Assembly (NCBI RefSeq): GCF_009766065.1
Contig: NZ_LMUE01000003.1
Span: forward strand, 435,101 to 499,100
Direction of reading: 5' to 3'
Length of the DNA: 64,000 nucleotides
Source: Dyella sp. S184
GTDB taxonomy: Bacteria; Pseudomonadota; Gammaproteobacteria; Xanthomonadales; Rhodanobacteraceae
Below the pieces are notes generated by a model that was not told where the DNA came from, made no database searches, and saw only the letters and a list, made by a program, of their open reading frames with translations. How positions within the stretch are numbered: position 1 is the stretch's first letter; each line of letters begins with the position of its first letter. Of this stretch, positions 1-9,781 are shown one piece after another. Made by a program: the position numbers and the translations under genes.

Positions 1-701
1 GTCACCGAGCCGGCGGCCTGTGCATGCGTGTCGGCCGGCAATTGGCGACTGGCCAGCGCTGCTGCCACCGCGGTGATATCCGATGCGCTCAGCCGGTTGG
101 CCACCAACGCCATGCAATCCGGCGTCACCGTGCCGCGTGTATGCGTGCGCCACGAGCCCAGTTGGGCGCTGAGGTAGTCATACGGCAGGCCGACCAGTCC
201 CGGCGTCGACGGTTGCACGCCGGTCAACTGACTGCCGTGACAGCTGGCGCAGGCGGGAATCTGGCGCGCCGGATCGCCCTTGCTGACCAGCTGTTCGCCG
301 CGCTGCAAGGTCGCCGCGGACACCGGCGGCAGCGGCGAGCGGCCGTACGGCACTTGCTGCGCGGCGAAGTACTCGGCGATCTCCTGCATGTACGCCGGGC
401 TCAGCTGGCGCACGGTGTATTCCATCGGCGCGTACTTGCGCAGCCCATTCTTGAAATCCTGCATCTGCCGCGCCAGGTAGGCGGCCGGTTTGCCGGCCAG
501 GCGCGGGAAGTAGCCGCTGTCCGGCGTGCCTTCGCCATGCACGCCATGGCAGGTGGTGCAGGCCATGATGCGTTGCTGCAAGGTATCGGGAATCGGCGGC
601 GCGTCGGCCGCGCGACTGGCGGTGCTGAACAGGATGGCGACGACAAGAAGGACCGCCGCACCGAACGGCTTGGCATGATGCAGGCGGGTGTTCGTGTTCA
701 T
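1..701 (-). CDS. diheme cytochrome c (c4-like), 3' end cut by window
   Basis: The reading frame opens at an ATG at 701 and runs off the window edge without a stop (233 codons visible). A signal peptide ends near residue 31 (hydrophobic stretch, then SRAAD). Two CXXCH haem-binding motifs are visible, CTTCH at residues 48-52 and CASCH at 151-155, each opening a cytochrome c domain of about 100 residues, so this is a periplasmic diheme electron carrier of the c4 type. Its partner oxidase is not in the window. It is divergent from the amidase gene, with about 100 bp of shared upstream DNA. The C-terminal end, including any membrane anchor, cannot be seen. Confidence 0.88.
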   Translation of the reverse strand, partial: MNTNTRLHHAKPFGAAVLLVVAILFSTASRAADAPPIPDTLQQRIMACTTCHGVHGEGTPDSGYFPRLAGKPAAYLARQMQDFKNGLRKYAPMEYTVRQLSPAYMQEIAEYFAAQQVPYGRSPLPPVSAATLQRGEQLVSKGDPARQIPACASCHGSQLTGVQPSTPGLVGLPYDYLSAQLGSWRTHTRGTVTPDCMALVANRLSASDITAVAAALASRQLPADTHAQAAGSV

Positions 702-801
702 CCTTCGATTATAGGCGCGCGCAACGCGATGACCGGGCGCGCATGGCGCTAAGCTGGCGCTTCGCGACAACATGCCGCATTCGTCGAACCCGGAGGTCAT
801 C

Positions 802-2409
802 GTGAGCCGTTCCGCCGTCTGTCTTGCCGCACTTGCTACTGCACTAATTGCCGTCCCGGCCATCGCTGCCGATTCAACGGCGCCTGCTAGCGCTTACGCA
901 TCGATCGCACAACTGCAGCAACGCATGGACACCGGCACACTCGACAGCCGGCAACTGACGAAACAGTTCCTCGGTCGCATCCAGCACATCGACCAATCGG
1001 GACCCACGTTGCGCGCGGTACTCGGGACGAACCCGGATGCGCTGAAACTTGCTGGCGCACTCGATGCGAAACGTACAAAAGCACACGGCCCGCTGTACGG
1101 CATCCCGGTTCTGCTGAAGGACAACATTGACACCGGCGATCGCATGCTCACTACCGCCGGCTCATTCGCGCTCACGGATGCTCCGGCACCACACGACTCC
1201 GCAGTGGCGGAACGCCTGCGCCAGGCCGGTGTGCTGATCCTCGGCAAGACCAACCTCAGCGAATGGGCAGACATGCGCTCCGATCATGCCAGCAGCGGCT
1301 GGAGCGGAGTCGGCGCCCAGACGCGAAACCCATATGCACTCGATCGCAATCCCTGCGGCTCGAGCTCAGGCTCCGCCGCAGCGGTGGCGGCCGGGCTCGT
1401 CACCGTGGCGATCGGCACTGAAACCGACGGTTCGATCATCTGTCCTGCCTCGATGAACGGCATCGTCGGAATCAAGCCCACGCTGGGGCTGGTCAGCCGC
1501 AGCGGCATCGTGCCGATCAGCCACAACCAGGACACTGCCGGCCCGCTGGCGCGCAACGTGGCTGATGCCGCCGCGCTGCTGAGCGTGATCGCCGGCAGCG
1601 ATTCGCGCGACCCCGCCACTGCCGAGGCGGACAAGCATGCCACTGACTACACCCGCTCCCTCGACCCGAATGGCCTGAAGGGCAAGCGCATCGGCGTGGT
1701 GCGTCAGCTGGCCGGCAACGAGCCGAACGCGGATCGCGTGCTTGAGCAGGCGATCGCGATCATGAAGGCGCAAGGCGCGATCATCGTCGATCCGGTCACG
1801 TTGCCGCATCTGAGCGAATTGAATGCGCCAGAGAACACGGTGCTGCAATACGACCTCAAATACGATCTAAACGCCTACCTGGCCACGCGGACCGGACTGA
1901 AGGTGCATACGCTGGCCGACCTGATCGCGTTCAATCAACGCGAGGCAGTGCGCGAAATGCCATGGTTCGGCCAGCAACTGTTCGAGCAGGCTCAGGCCAA
2001 GGGTCCACTCACTGACAAAGCCTATCTCGATGCGCAGACCAAGGCGAAGCAGCTGGCCGGCCCGGAGGGCATCGACGCCGCGCTGGCGAAGGATCATCTC
2101 GACGCCCTGTTGGCACCATCATGGGGACCGGCCTTCGTCACCGACCCGGTGCTTGGCGACCATATCGTCAGCGGTGACCCAAACATCGGCGGCGCCTCGC
2201 AACCCGCCGCGGTCGCCGGCTATCCGTCAATCACCATGCCCGCCGGCTGGGCACATGGCCTTCCAGTCGGGATCGTATTGTTCGGCGCGAAGTGGAGCGA
2301 GCCTACGCTGATCTCGATCGCCTACGGTTTCGAGCAGCACAGCCATGCCTGGCAGCCACCGAAGTTCCTCGATACGGTGGACGGCACGCCCGTTGCAGCC
2401 ACGCGCTGA
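802..2409 (+). CDS. exported amidase-signature family hydrolase
   Basis: A 535-residue amidase-signature protein. The GTG at 802 is chosen because GGAGG lies at 792-796, six bases upstream, and the product then begins directly with a signal peptide cleaved near residue 22 (AIAA|D). The Ser-cisSer-Lys triad is visible: Lys106 in LLKDNID, the serines of GSSSGS near 187-191 and the nucleophile Ser211 in TETDGS. Members hydrolyse carboxamides. The export signal suggests a periplasmic substrate, but specificity cannot be read from sequence. An upstream ATG at 772 would add ten residues ahead of the signal peptide and has no good ribosome site. The gene is monocistronic and converges on the DAHP synthase gene across a shared terminator. 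Confidence 0.9.
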   Translation: MSRSAVCLAALATALIAVPAIAADSTAPASAYASIAQLQQRMDTGTLDSRQLTKQFLGRIQHIDQSGPTLRAVLGTNPDALKLAGALDAKRTKAHGPLYGIPVLLKDNIDTGDRMLTTAGSFALTDAPAPHDSAVAERLRQAGVLILGKTNLSEWADMRSDHASSGWSGVGAQTRNPYALDRNPCGSSSGSAAAVAAGLVTVAIGTETDGSIICPASMNGIVGIKPTLGLVSRSGIVPISHNQDTAGPLARNVADAAALLSVIAGSDSRDPATAEADKHATDYTRSLDPNGLKGKRIGVVRQLAGNEPNADRVLEQAIAIMKAQGAIIVDPVTLPHLSELNAPENTVLQYDLKYDLNAYLATRTGLKVHTLADLIAFNQREAVREMPWFGQQLFEQAQAKGPLTDKAYLDAQTKAKQLAGPEGIDAALAKDHLDALLAPSWGPAFVTDPVLGDHIVSGDPNIGGASQPAAVAGYPSITMPAGWAHGLPVGIVLFGAKWSEPTLISIAYGFEQHSHAWQPPKFLDTVDGTPVAATR

Positions 2410-2420
2410 GCCATCCAATG

Positions 2421-2445
2421 AAAAGGCGGCCGATGGCCGCCTTTT
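2421..2445. terminator. bidirectional intrinsic terminator
   Basis: A perfect 11-bp inverted repeat (AAAAGGCGGCC and its complement) around a 3-base loop. The A and T ends give a U-tract in both directions. It lies between the convergent amidase and DAHP synthase genes. Confidence 0.85.
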
Positions 2446-2468
2446 CATTCAAGTGATGTAACGCAGGC

Positions 2469-3842
2469 TCAGCCCTGCCCGCTCACCGACTTGCGCACGA
2501 TCAGCATCGCCAACTCCAGTGACTGCTCGTAGTTCAGGCGTGGATCGACCATCGACTTGTAAGCACGGTCGAGATCGGTTTCGGACAGGTCACGCGCGCC
2601 GCCCATGCACTCGGTGACGTCTTCACCGGTCAGCTCCAGGTGCACGCCACCCAATCGCGTACCGGCGGCGGCGTGAATGTCGAACGCCTGGTCCAGCTCG
2701 CCACGGATGTTGTCGAAGCGGCGGGTCTTGTAGCCGTTCGAAGTGCTCTCGGTATTGCCGTGCATCGGATCGGCCACCCACAGCACCCGGCGACCCTCGC
2801 GCTTCACCGCCTCGAGTAGCGGCAGTAGCGCTGTCGCGATATTGGCGTTGCCCATGCGATGGATCAGGGTGAGTCGACCCGGCTCGTCGTGCGGGTTCAA
2901 CGCATCGATCAACGGCAACAACTGCTCGGGCTTCACGCTGGGACCAACCTTCACCGCGATCGGGTTACTGATGCCGCGGAAATATTCCACATGCGCGCCA
3001 TCCAGTGCCGCGGTGCGCATGCCGATCCACGGAAAGTGCGTGGACAGATTGAAGAAGCCACGGTGGCGTGGCACCTGTCGCGTCAGTGCCTGCTCGTAAT
3101 GCAGCAGCAGGGCCTCGTGCGAGGTGAAGAAATCCACCCGCGAGAAGCCCGCGATCGGACCGGCCAGCGTCTCCATGAAGCGCAGCGAATCGCCGATGCC
3201 GGCAACCATCTTGCGGTACTCGGCGGCTAGCGGCGAATGCTCGACCCAGGCCAGATCCCAGTATTCCGGGTGATGCAGATCAGCGAAGCCGCCGTCGATC
3301 AGTGCACGCACGAAATTCATGGTAAGCGCCGAATGCGCATGCGCCTGGATCAGCCGTTGCGGATCGGGACGACGGGCCTCCACCGTGAAGTCCGGGCCAT
3401 TGATCACGTCACCGCGAAAACTGGGCAGTGTCTGTCCATCGCGGGTTTCGCTGTCAGTCGAGCGCGGCTTCGCATACTGACCGGCGAACCGGCCCACACG
3501 TAGTACCGGCTTCTTCAGGCCGTGCACCAGCACCAGGCTCATCTGCAACAGCACTTTCAGTCGGTTGGAAATGATCGGACTGGTGCAGTCGGCAAAGCTT
3601 TCCGCACAATCACCACCCTGCAGCAGAAAGCGCTTTCCTTCCTGCGCCTCGGCCAGCGACTGCTTCAGCGCCAGTACTTCCCATGAGGTCACCAGCGGAG
3701 GCAGTTGGGCCAGATGCGCGGTGGCCGCAGCCAGTTCGGATGCGTCGTCATAATGCGGCTGCTGCAGCGCCGTGCGCTGCTGCCACGAGTCAGGGGCCCA
3801 ATCGCCGGGCGTGGTTTGCGTGTGGGTCACATCGGTATTCAT
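2469..3842 (-). CDS. aroG: class II 3-deoxy-7-phosphoheptulonate (DAHP) synthase
   Basis: Condenses phosphoenolpyruvate and erythrose 4-phosphate, the entry step of the shikimate pathway. The 457-residue length matches the class II (plant/actinobacterial type) family rather than the 350-residue AroFGH enzymes. Visible signatures are GGDCAE with metal-ligand Cys79, the substrate-binding run RVGRFAGQYAKPR (115-127) and DPMHGNT near the C-terminus. The ATG at 3842 gives the usual family length. It has no clear Shine-Dalgarno, and an in-frame GTG at 3875 would add 11 residues. It lies 34 bp downstream of dsbB on the same strand, so co-transcription is plausible. The gene symbol follows mycobacterial usage. 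Confidence 0.93.
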   Translation of the reverse strand: MNTDVTHTQTTPGDWAPDSWQQRTALQQPHYDDASELAAATAHLAQLPPLVTSWEVLALKQSLAEAQEGKRFLLQGGDCAESFADCTSPIISNRLKVLLQMSLVLVHGLKKPVLRVGRFAGQYAKPRSTDSETRDGQTLPSFRGDVINGPDFTVEARRPDPQRLIQAHAHSALTMNFVRALIDGGFADLHHPEYWDLAWVEHSPLAAEYRKMVAGIGDSLRFMETLAGPIAGFSRVDFFTSHEALLLHYEQALTRQVPRHRGFFNLSTHFPWIGMRTAALDGAHVEYFRGISNPIAVKVGPSVKPEQLLPLIDALNPHDEPGRLTLIHRMGNANIATALLPLLEAVKREGRRVLWVADPMHGNTESTSNGYKTRRFDNIRGELDQAFDIHAAAGTRLGGVHLELTGEDVTECMGGARDLSETDLDRAYKSMVDPRLNYEQSLELAMLIVRKSVSGQG

Positions 3843-3876
3843 CAGTGCAGCCTTGGTACTTGCAGAAACATTCACA

Positions 3877-4374
3877 TCAATGGGCCCGGCGTCGCGTGGC
3901 ACTGATTGCCAGTACACCCAGCAAAACAAACCAGAGCAGGGTCCAGGCCGGCATCGGCAGGCCCAGGATCGGTTCGACCTTGGCGCATTCGCCGGAACCG
4001 GTGAACACCAGCTGCAACACCTTCGCGAATGGAAACGCACTGAACATGTAATCCAGCGGTGGACCGCAGGACGGAACCTGGTCAGCCGGCAGCGACTGAA
4101 TCCACAGGTGCCGAGCTGCCACCGCGATACCGAAGATCGTCCCGAGTAGCACACCACCGGTATACACCCAGCGCACACCGCTGCGCGGCGCATGCAGGCC
4201 GCCCAGCAGGAAGAACACGGCCATCACGAGGAAAGCCACGCGCTGGAAGATGCACAGCGGGCACGGAATCAGGTTCCAGTGGTATTCGGAAAACAGCGCA
4301 AAGCCAAGCAGGCCTGCACAGATCAGGAAACCAGCGAGGAAGCTGACGCGATACGACCAACGGAAGGGATTCAT
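3877..4374 (-). CDS. dsbB: disulfide bond formation protein DsbB
   Basis: Inner-membrane quinone reductase that reoxidises periplasmic DsbA. The 165-residue protein has four hydrophobic segments and both essential cysteine pairs: Cys38-Pro-Leu-Cys41 in the first periplasmic loop and Cys103/Cys130 in the second. It starts at the ATG at 4374 and precedes the DAHP synthase gene by 34 bp on the same strand. DsbA is not in this window. No promoter was assigned in the 110 bp between it and the ribosomal operon terminator. Confidence 0.95.
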   Translation of the reverse strand: MNPFRWSYRVSFLAGFLICAGLLGFALFSEYHWNLIPCPLCIFQRVAFLVMAVFFLLGGLHAPRSGVRWVYTGGVLLGTIFGIAVAARHLWIQSLPADQVPSCGPPLDYMFSAFPFAKVLQLVFTGSGECAKVEPILGLPMPAWTLLWFVLLGVLAISATRRRAH

Positions 4375-4483
4375 GGCATTTTGTTGCGTTGCGGGACAAC
4401 GACATTACCTGTTCGTCAACGCGCTGTCAGCAAGGCAACGGCATTCCGTCGAAAATTTGCGCCCTGCCCGTGCGCAGAAAGCA

Positions 4484-4513
4484 AAAACCCGGCAGGTTGC
4501 CCGGCCGGGTTTT
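4484..4513 (-). terminator. terminator of the S10-spc-alpha ribosomal block
   Basis: Inverted repeat AAAACCCGGC (4484-4493) with GCCGGGTTTT (4504-4513). On the minus strand the stem is followed by a T-run, about 60 bp past the rplQ stop codon. This is the expected end of the long ribosomal protein transcript. Confidence 0.8.
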
Positions 4514-4574
4514 GGTGTATGGACGTCTGAACGCCTGTTCGATCGGGCATGCGCGGCCGACTTATCCGACCCGC

Positions 4575-4958
4575 TTATTCAGCGTCGACAGCCTCGACCT
4601 GCGGGCGACCGACCAGCTCGACATACGCCATCGGCGCATTGTCGCCGGGGCGGAAGCCGCACTTGAGGATGCGCAGGTAGCCGCCCGGACGCTCGCTGTA
4701 ACGCGGGCCCAGTTCGACGAACAACTTGCCGACGGCTTCCTTGTCACGCAGGCGCGAGAAGGCAAGGCGGCGATTGGCAACGCCGTCGGTCTTGGCGAGC
4801 GTGATCAGCGGCTCGGCCACACGACGAAGTTCCTTCGCCTTGGGCAGGGTGGTACGGATCAGCTCATGCTTGATCAGCGAGGACGCCATGTTCTTGAACA
4901 TGGCTTCGCGGTGCGAGCTGGTGCGGTTGAGTTTGCGTCCGGATTTTTGGTGGCGCAT
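4575..4958 (-). CDS. rplQ: 50S ribosomal protein L17
   Basis: The 127-residue protein starts [17 protein letters not shown], the invariant L17 N-terminus. It binds 23S rRNA domain III near the tunnel exit. It is the last gene of the alpha operon, as in other gammaproteobacteria, but is separated from rpoA by about 320 bp instead of the usual few tens of bases. That spacer holds the hairpin cassette annotated at 5064-5254. A terminator follows at 4484-4513. Confidence 0.98.
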   Translation of the reverse strand: MRHQKSGRKLNRTSSHREAMFKNMASSLIKHELIRTTLPKAKELRRVAEPLITLAKTDGVANRRLAFSRLRDKEAVGKLFVELGPRYSERPGGYLRILKCGFRPGDNAPMAYVELVGRPQVEAVDAE

Positions 4959-5063
4959 GGCAAAAGTCTCTATGTCTGTTGTTATGAAAAGCCGGCACCT
5001 GTGTCCGGCTTCCCGCGGTTACCCGCTATGAGGAGCCTCTAAGAACAGGCTCTTATTAGAAGT

Positions 5064-5254
5064 GCGGCCACGGATGGCCGCCTTTGGCGGTTGGCAAAGC
5101 GGGTATACGCATACTCGCCAAACCGAAATGACTCAGCGATCAAGGAGGATCGCAAAAGCAGTCGCGGTCACGGATGGCCGCTTCTGGTGCACAATCATGG
5201 CGCTACGCACACCCTGACCAACATCTTTGCTACACAGCGATCAAGGACGATCGC
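5064..5254. repeat. duplicated ~100-bp hairpin cassette in the rpoA-rplQ spacer
   Basis: Four short hairpins sit in the 320-bp spacer (4959-5279). Read on the plus strand, hairpins at 5064-5081 and 5164-5181 have stems GCGGCCA/TGGCCGC (second copy with one G-U pair) around CGGA. Hairpins at 5136-5153 and 5237-5254 have stems GCGATC/GATCGC around AAGGAG and AAGGAC. The two types alternate with 100-101 bp spacing, so the region reads as two diverged copies of one unit. All four carry the string CANGGANG. On the operon mRNA (minus strand) the loops read UCCG and CUCCUU or GUCCUU. A further imperfect hairpin spans about 5099-5118. No protein-coding gene is seen here. Confidence 0.75.
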
Positions 5255-5279
5255 ACGAACATTCGTTCGCAAAAAACTA

Positions 5280-6278
5280 TCAGCCCAGCTGCATGCCGTG
5301 CGAGAGACCCGGCGGCGGCCAGTTCTCGAGTTTCATGCCGAGTGCGAGACCACGCCCGCCCAGCACATCCTTGATTTCAGTCAACGACTTCTTGCCCAGG
5401 TTCGGCGTCTTCAGCAGCTCGACTTCGGTCTTCTGTACCAGATCGCCGATGTAGTAGATGCTCTCGGCCTTCAGGCAGTTAGCCGAACGCACGGTGAGCT
5501 CCAGATCGTCGATCGGACGCAGCAACAGCGGATCGAAACCACTCTTCTCCGCCTTGTCGATGGCGCTCTCGCGACGCGAGAAGTCACCGAACACCGACAG
5601 CTGGTCGTTGATGATTTCGGCGGCCTTGCGAACCGCGTCCTCAGCGCCGATCGTTCCATTGGTCTCGATATCGAGAACCAACTTATCGAGATTCGTGCGC
5701 TGCTCGACACGAGCGGCGTCCACTTCGTAAGCCACACGCAGGACCGGCGCGAACGACGCGTCCAGCTGCAGGCGGCCGATCGGACGAGCTTCATCATCCG
5801 GATGCTGGCGCGTGCTGGCCGGCTGGTAGCCGACGCCGCGACGCACCTTCAAACGCATGTTGAGCGCGACATCCTTGGTCAGGTGGCAGATCACGTGATC
5901 GGGGTTGATGATCTCAACCGAATGATCAACGACGATGTCGCCGGCGGTGACCACGCCCTTGCCCTTCTTGGACAGGGTAAGCGTCACTTCATCGCCGGTA
6001 TGCTGAAGAATAGCCACGTCCTTCAGGTTGAGCAGGACTTCAATCACGTCCTCCTGCAGGCCTTCCAGGGTGGTGTACTCATGCAGCACGCCATCGATTT
6101 CAACCTCGACGATGGCACTGCCAGGGATCGAGGAGAGCAGTACGCGACGCAGCGCGTTGCCCAGGGTGTGACCGAAGCCACGCTCGAGCGGCTCGACCAC
6201 CACCTTGGCGCGGTTGGCTCCGAGCTGTTCGACGCTGAGGCCTCGGGGCCGCAGCACACTAGTTGACGAAACTGCCAT
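5280..6278 (-). CDS. rpoA: DNA-directed RNA polymerase subunit alpha
   Basis: A 332-residue alpha subunit. The N-terminal dimerisation domain (about 1-235) carries the conserved [17 protein letters not shown] segment. A linker leads to the C-terminal domain (about 250-320), which has the [19 protein letters not shown] helix-hairpin-helix used to contact UP-element DNA and activators. It lies 15 bp downstream of rpsD in the usual alpha-operon order S13-S11-S4-alpha-L17. The start [13 protein letters not shown] at 6278 matches homologues. Confidence 0.98.
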   Translation of the reverse strand: MAVSSTSVLRPRGLSVEQLGANRAKVVVEPLERGFGHTLGNALRRVLLSSIPGSAIVEVEIDGVLHEYTTLEGLQEDVIEVLLNLKDVAILQHTGDEVTLTLSKKGKGVVTAGDIVVDHSVEIINPDHVICHLTKDVALNMRLKVRRGVGYQPASTRQHPDDEARPIGRLQLDASFAPVLRVAYEVDAARVEQRTNLDKLVLDIETNGTIGAEDAVRKAAEIINDQLSVFGDFSRRESAIDKAEKSGFDPLLLRPIDDLELTVRSANCLKAESIYYIGDLVQKTEVELLKTPNLGKKSLTEIKDVLGGRGLALGMKLENWPPPGLSHGMQLG

Positions 6279-6293
6279 GCAGAACTCCGGTAA

Positions 6294-6920
<627 letters not shown>

Positions 6921-6931
6921 GGGTATGCTCC

Positions 6932-7318
6932 TTAGACTCGACGCTTCTTGGGGGGACGGCAGCCGTTATGCGGAATCGGCGTGACGTCAATGATGTTGAG
7001 CACCTTGTAGCCCAACGCGTTCAGTGAACGCACCGCCGACTCGCGGCCCGGGCCTGGGCCCTTGATGCGCACTTCCACGGTCTTCACGCCGTAGTCGCCT
7101 GCAGCACGGCCAGCCTTTTCGGCGGCAACCTGGGCAGCGAACGGGGTCGACTTGCGCGAGCCACGGAAACCGGCACCGCCGGCAGTAGCCCACGACAAGG
7201 CATTGCCCTGGCGATCGGTGATGGTGACGATGGTGTTGTTGAAGGAGGCCTGCACGTGGGCCACGGCATCCGTGACAACGCGCTTGATCTTCTTCTTGGT
7301 TTTGACCGGCTTAGCCAT
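6932..7318 (-). CDS. rpsK: 30S ribosomal protein S11
   Basis: A 128-residue S11 with the hallmark [16 protein letters not shown] segment and the basic C-terminus CRPPKKRRV. It sits on the 30S platform near the E site and mRNA exit. It lies 12 bp after rpsM and 11 bp before rpsD in the alpha operon. Confidence 0.98.
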   Translation of the reverse strand: MAKPVKTKKKIKRVVTDAVAHVQASFNNTIVTITDRQGNALSWATAGGAGFRGSRKSTPFAAQVAAEKAGRAAGDYGVKTVEVRIKGPGPGRESAVRSLNALGYKVLNIIDVTPIPHNGCRPPKKRRV

Positions 7319-7330
7319 ATTCGGAATCCG

Positions 7331-7687
7331 TTACTTCTTGATCGCGCGACGGGGACCCTTGCGGGTACGTGCGTTGGTACGCGTGCGCTGGCCGCGCACC
7401 GGCAGGCCGCGACGATGGCGCAGGCCACGGTAGCAACCCAGATCCATCAGACGCTTGATGGCCATACCCACCTCGCGGCGCAGATCGCCTTCGACAATGT
7501 ACTTGCCGATCTCGTGGCGGATTTTCTCCACCTCGCCTTCACTGAGGGACTTGATCTGGGTGGTGGGAACCACGCCAGCATCCACGCAGACTTTCTTGGC
7601 CCGGCTGCGGCCGATACCGTAAATGCTCTGCAGACCAACCCAGACATGCTTCTGGACCGGCAAATTGACACCCGCGATGCGCGCCAT
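7331..7687 (-). CDS. rpsM: 30S ribosomal protein S13
   Basis: A 118-residue S13 beginning [14 protein letters not shown] and ending in the basic tail that contacts the P-site tRNA ([21 protein letters not shown]). First gene of the alpha-operon section. About 127 bp separates it from secY, a gap that in E. coli would hold rpmJ (L36). No L36 frame is present here; instead the gap holds a candidate promoter and an 18-bp palindrome. Confidence 0.98.
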   Translation of the reverse strand: MARIAGVNLPVQKHVWVGLQSIYGIGRSRAKKVCVDAGVVPTTQIKSLSEGEVEKIRHEIGKYIVEGDLRREVGMAIKRLMDLGCYRGLRHRRGLPVRGQRTRTNARTRKGPRRAIKK

Positions 7688-7729
7688 GATGTACTTTCTC
7701 CGATGCGTTTCGTGCGCGGTAAACGCGCA

Positions 7730-7758
7730 ATTCTAACCTGAATTACCCTGACTGGAAA
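7730..7758 (-). promoter_or_regulatory. candidate alpha-operon promoter
   Basis: On the minus strand TTTCCA (7753-7758) and TAGAAT (7730-7735) are separated by 17 bp. They match the sigma-70 -35 and -10 consensus at four and five positions. Initiation would fall about 35 bases ahead of the rpsM start. E. coli also has an alpha-operon promoter in this gap. Confidence 0.4.
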
Positions 7759-7763
7759 GCCCT

Positions 7764-7781
7764 GCGACACCGCGGTGTCGC
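7764..7781. other. 18-bp perfect palindrome between secY and rpsM
   Basis: The sequence GCGACACCGCGGTGTCGC is a perfect inverted repeat just upstream of the candidate alpha-operon promoter. No T-run follows, so it is not a canonical terminator. It could be an mRNA stem or a protein site. Confidence 0.5.
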
Positions 7782-7814
7782 CACTTCCCGACTTTGACCT
7801 ACCCGTTGGCAGCC

Positions 7815-9137
7815 TCAGCTGCGACGCAGATTGGCCTTTTTGAGCAGACTCTCGTACTGGTGACTGACCAGATGCGCCTGCACCTGAGCCGTGAAATCCA
7901 TCACCACCACCACCACGATCAGCAGCGACGTGCCACCGAAATAGAACGGCACATGCCAGGCCTGCTGCATGAACGATGGCACCAAACACACCAGTACCAG
8001 ATACAACGCGCCAACACCGGTAAGGCGAGTCATCACCGCATCGATGTAGCTGGCCGTGGCCTTGCCCGGACGAATGCCCGGAATCAGCGCACCCGACCGC
8101 TTGAGGTTGTCGGCCGTCTCATCGGCGTTGAATACAATCGCCGTGTAGAAGAACGCAAACCCGATAACCAGTACCGAAAACACAATCGAGTACAACGGAT
8201 TGCCTGGACTCAGCGACTGCGTCAGATCCTGCAACCAGCGTGACTGCTGACCCGTGCTGAACCAGCTGATCGCCGTCGCCGGGAACATCAGCAGGCTCGA
8301 GGCAAAGATCGGCGGAATCACACCCGCCATGTTGATCTTCAGCGGCAAGCTCGAACTCTGGTTCATGTAGGCCTTCTGCCCACCCGAACGCCGAGCGTAG
8401 TTCACCGTGATCCGTCGCTGCGCACGCTCCATGAACACCACGAAGGCAGTCACGCCCAGTACAACGACCGCAACCAACAGCACCTTGACCAGCGTCAGCT
8501 CACCGTTGTTGGCCATACCCAGGGTATGCACCACCGCACCCGGCAAACCGGCGACGATGCCCGCGAAGATCAGCAGCGAAATACCGTTGCCGATACCACG
8601 CTCCGTCATCTGCTCGCCCAGCCACATCAGGAACATCGTGCCTGCGGTCAACCCGACCACCGAAGACATGATGAAACCGAAGCCTGGCGTGTAGACCACA
8701 GGCGCGCCACCGGCTGCGACCTGATTCTGCAACGCCACCGCAATACCGAACGACTGGAACGCTGCCAGACCCACCGTGGCGTAGCGCGTATACATCGTCA
8801 TCTTGCGCTTGCCGGCCTCGCCTTCCTTGCGCAGCCCCTGCAGTCCGGGAAGCACCGAGCCCATCATCTGGAACACGATCGACGCCGAAATGTATGGCAC
8901 CACGCCGAGTGCGAACACCGAGAAGCGAGCCAGCGCACCACCCGAGAACATGTTGAACATGTCCATCAGGCCGTTGCCGTTGACCAGATTGGTCATCGCC
9001 TCCGGATTCACGCCGGGAACCGGTATGAACGAGCCGAGGCGGAACACCATCAACGCACCGATCACGAAGAAGATGCGCTGACGAAGCTCCGTCAGCTTGC
9101 CAAGCTTGCCGAGTGCATTGCCCTTGGCTTCAGCCAC
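7815..9137 (-). CDS. secY: protein translocase subunit SecY
   Basis: The 440-residue channel subunit of the SecYEG translocon, with about ten membrane-spanning segments. Conserved features include the cytosolic basic loop with [14 protein letters not shown] and the segment [20 protein letters not shown]. It follows rplO by 6 bp, the conserved spc-operon position that ties translocon supply to ribosome supply. SecE is not in this window. The following 127-bp gap lacks rpmJ. Confidence 0.98.
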   Translation of the reverse strand: MAEAKGNALGKLGKLTELRQRIFFVIGALMVFRLGSFIPVPGVNPEAMTNLVNGNGLMDMFNMFSGGALARFSVFALGVVPYISASIVFQMMGSVLPGLQGLRKEGEAGKRKMTMYTRYATVGLAAFQSFGIAVALQNQVAAGGAPVVYTPGFGFIMSSVVGLTAGTMFLMWLGEQMTERGIGNGISLLIFAGIVAGLPGAVVHTLGMANNGELTLVKVLLVAVVVLGVTAFVVFMERAQRRITVNYARRSGGQKAYMNQSSSLPLKINMAGVIPPIFASSLLMFPATAISWFSTGQQSRWLQDLTQSLSPGNPLYSIVFSVLVIGFAFFYTAIVFNADETADNLKRSGALIPGIRPGKATASYIDAVMTRLTGVGALYLVLVCLVPSFMQQAWHVPFYFGGTSLLIVVVVVMDFTAQVQAHLVSHQYESLLKKANLRRS

Positions 9138-9143
9138 CGTCGA

Positions 9144-9575
9144 TTACTCCACGCTGCCGCCGGCCGCTTCGATGGCTGCCTTGGCGCCGGCGGTAGCCAG
9201 CAAACCAGACAACTTCACCGCACGACCGATTTCACCCTTCAGAACGACCTTGACCTTCTTCGCGCGGCTGCTGATCAGGCCAGCCTGATGCAGCACGACG
9301 ACGTCGATCACGTCTGCCTTGAGATGGGCCAGCTGATACAGGAAGACTTCCTGGCTCTCGGCCTTCTTCAGCGAACGGAAGCCGACTTTCGGCAACCGGC
9401 GCTGCAGCGGCATCTGGCCGCCCTCGAAACCATACTTGTGGGTACCACCGGCGCGGGCATGCTGACCCTTGTGTCCGCGACCAGCGGTTTTGCCCATGCC
9501 CGAACCGATGCCGCGACCGACGCGCAGGCGCGTCTTGTGCGAGCCGGCGGCCGGCTGAATGTCATTCAAACGCAT
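9144..9575 (-). CDS. rplO: 50S ribosomal protein L15
   Basis: A 143-residue L15. The N-terminus [20 protein letters not shown] and the glycine-rich [19 protein letters not shown] extension, which threads into 23S rRNA, are diagnostic. It lies 5 bp after rpmD and 6 bp before secY in the spc operon. Confidence 0.98.
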   Translation of the reverse strand: MRLNDIQPAAGSHKTRLRVGRGIGSGMGKTAGRGHKGQHARAGGTHKYGFEGGQMPLQRRLPKVGFRSLKKAESQEVFLYQLAHLKADVIDVVVLHQAGLISSRAKKVKVVLKGEIGRAVKLSGLLATAGAKAAIEAAGGSVE

Positions 9576-9580
9576 GATGC

Positions 9581-9781
9581 TTACTCCTCGACCCGGACCA
9601 GGTAATAGACCGTGTTGATCAGGCCACGCACCTGCGGGCTGTCCTTCAGTTCACGGACGTCGTTGATCTTGCCCAGACCCAGCGCCTTGACGCTGAGACG
9701 GTGACGCGCCTGCACGCCGCGCAGGCCCTTGACCAGGCGCACGCGCACGGTCTTGTCGGCGGTTTGTTGAGACTTAGCCAT
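9581..9781 (-). CDS. rpmD: 50S ribosomal protein L30
   Basis: A 66-residue L30 ([30 protein letters not shown]). The ATG at 9781 lies inside the end of rpsE and overlaps its stop by 8 bases, which suggests translational coupling. A longer frame reaching 9841 reads only through rpsE out of frame and was not used. Confidence 0.97.
   Translation of the reverse strand: MAKSQQTADKTVRVRLVKGLRGVQARHRLSVKALGLGKINDVRELKDSPQVRGLINTVYYLVRVEE

Noticed and set aside
5040..5062. GAGCCT/AGGCTC stem followed by TTATT as a plus-strand terminator
   Set aside because: No plus-strand transcript is known to end here and the T-run is broken; noted only as part of the structured spacer.
5091..6266. A 391-codon open frame on the plus strand opposite rpoA
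   Set aside because: It is the mirror frame of a high-GC essential gene, has no family resemblance and runs antisense to a certain CDS.
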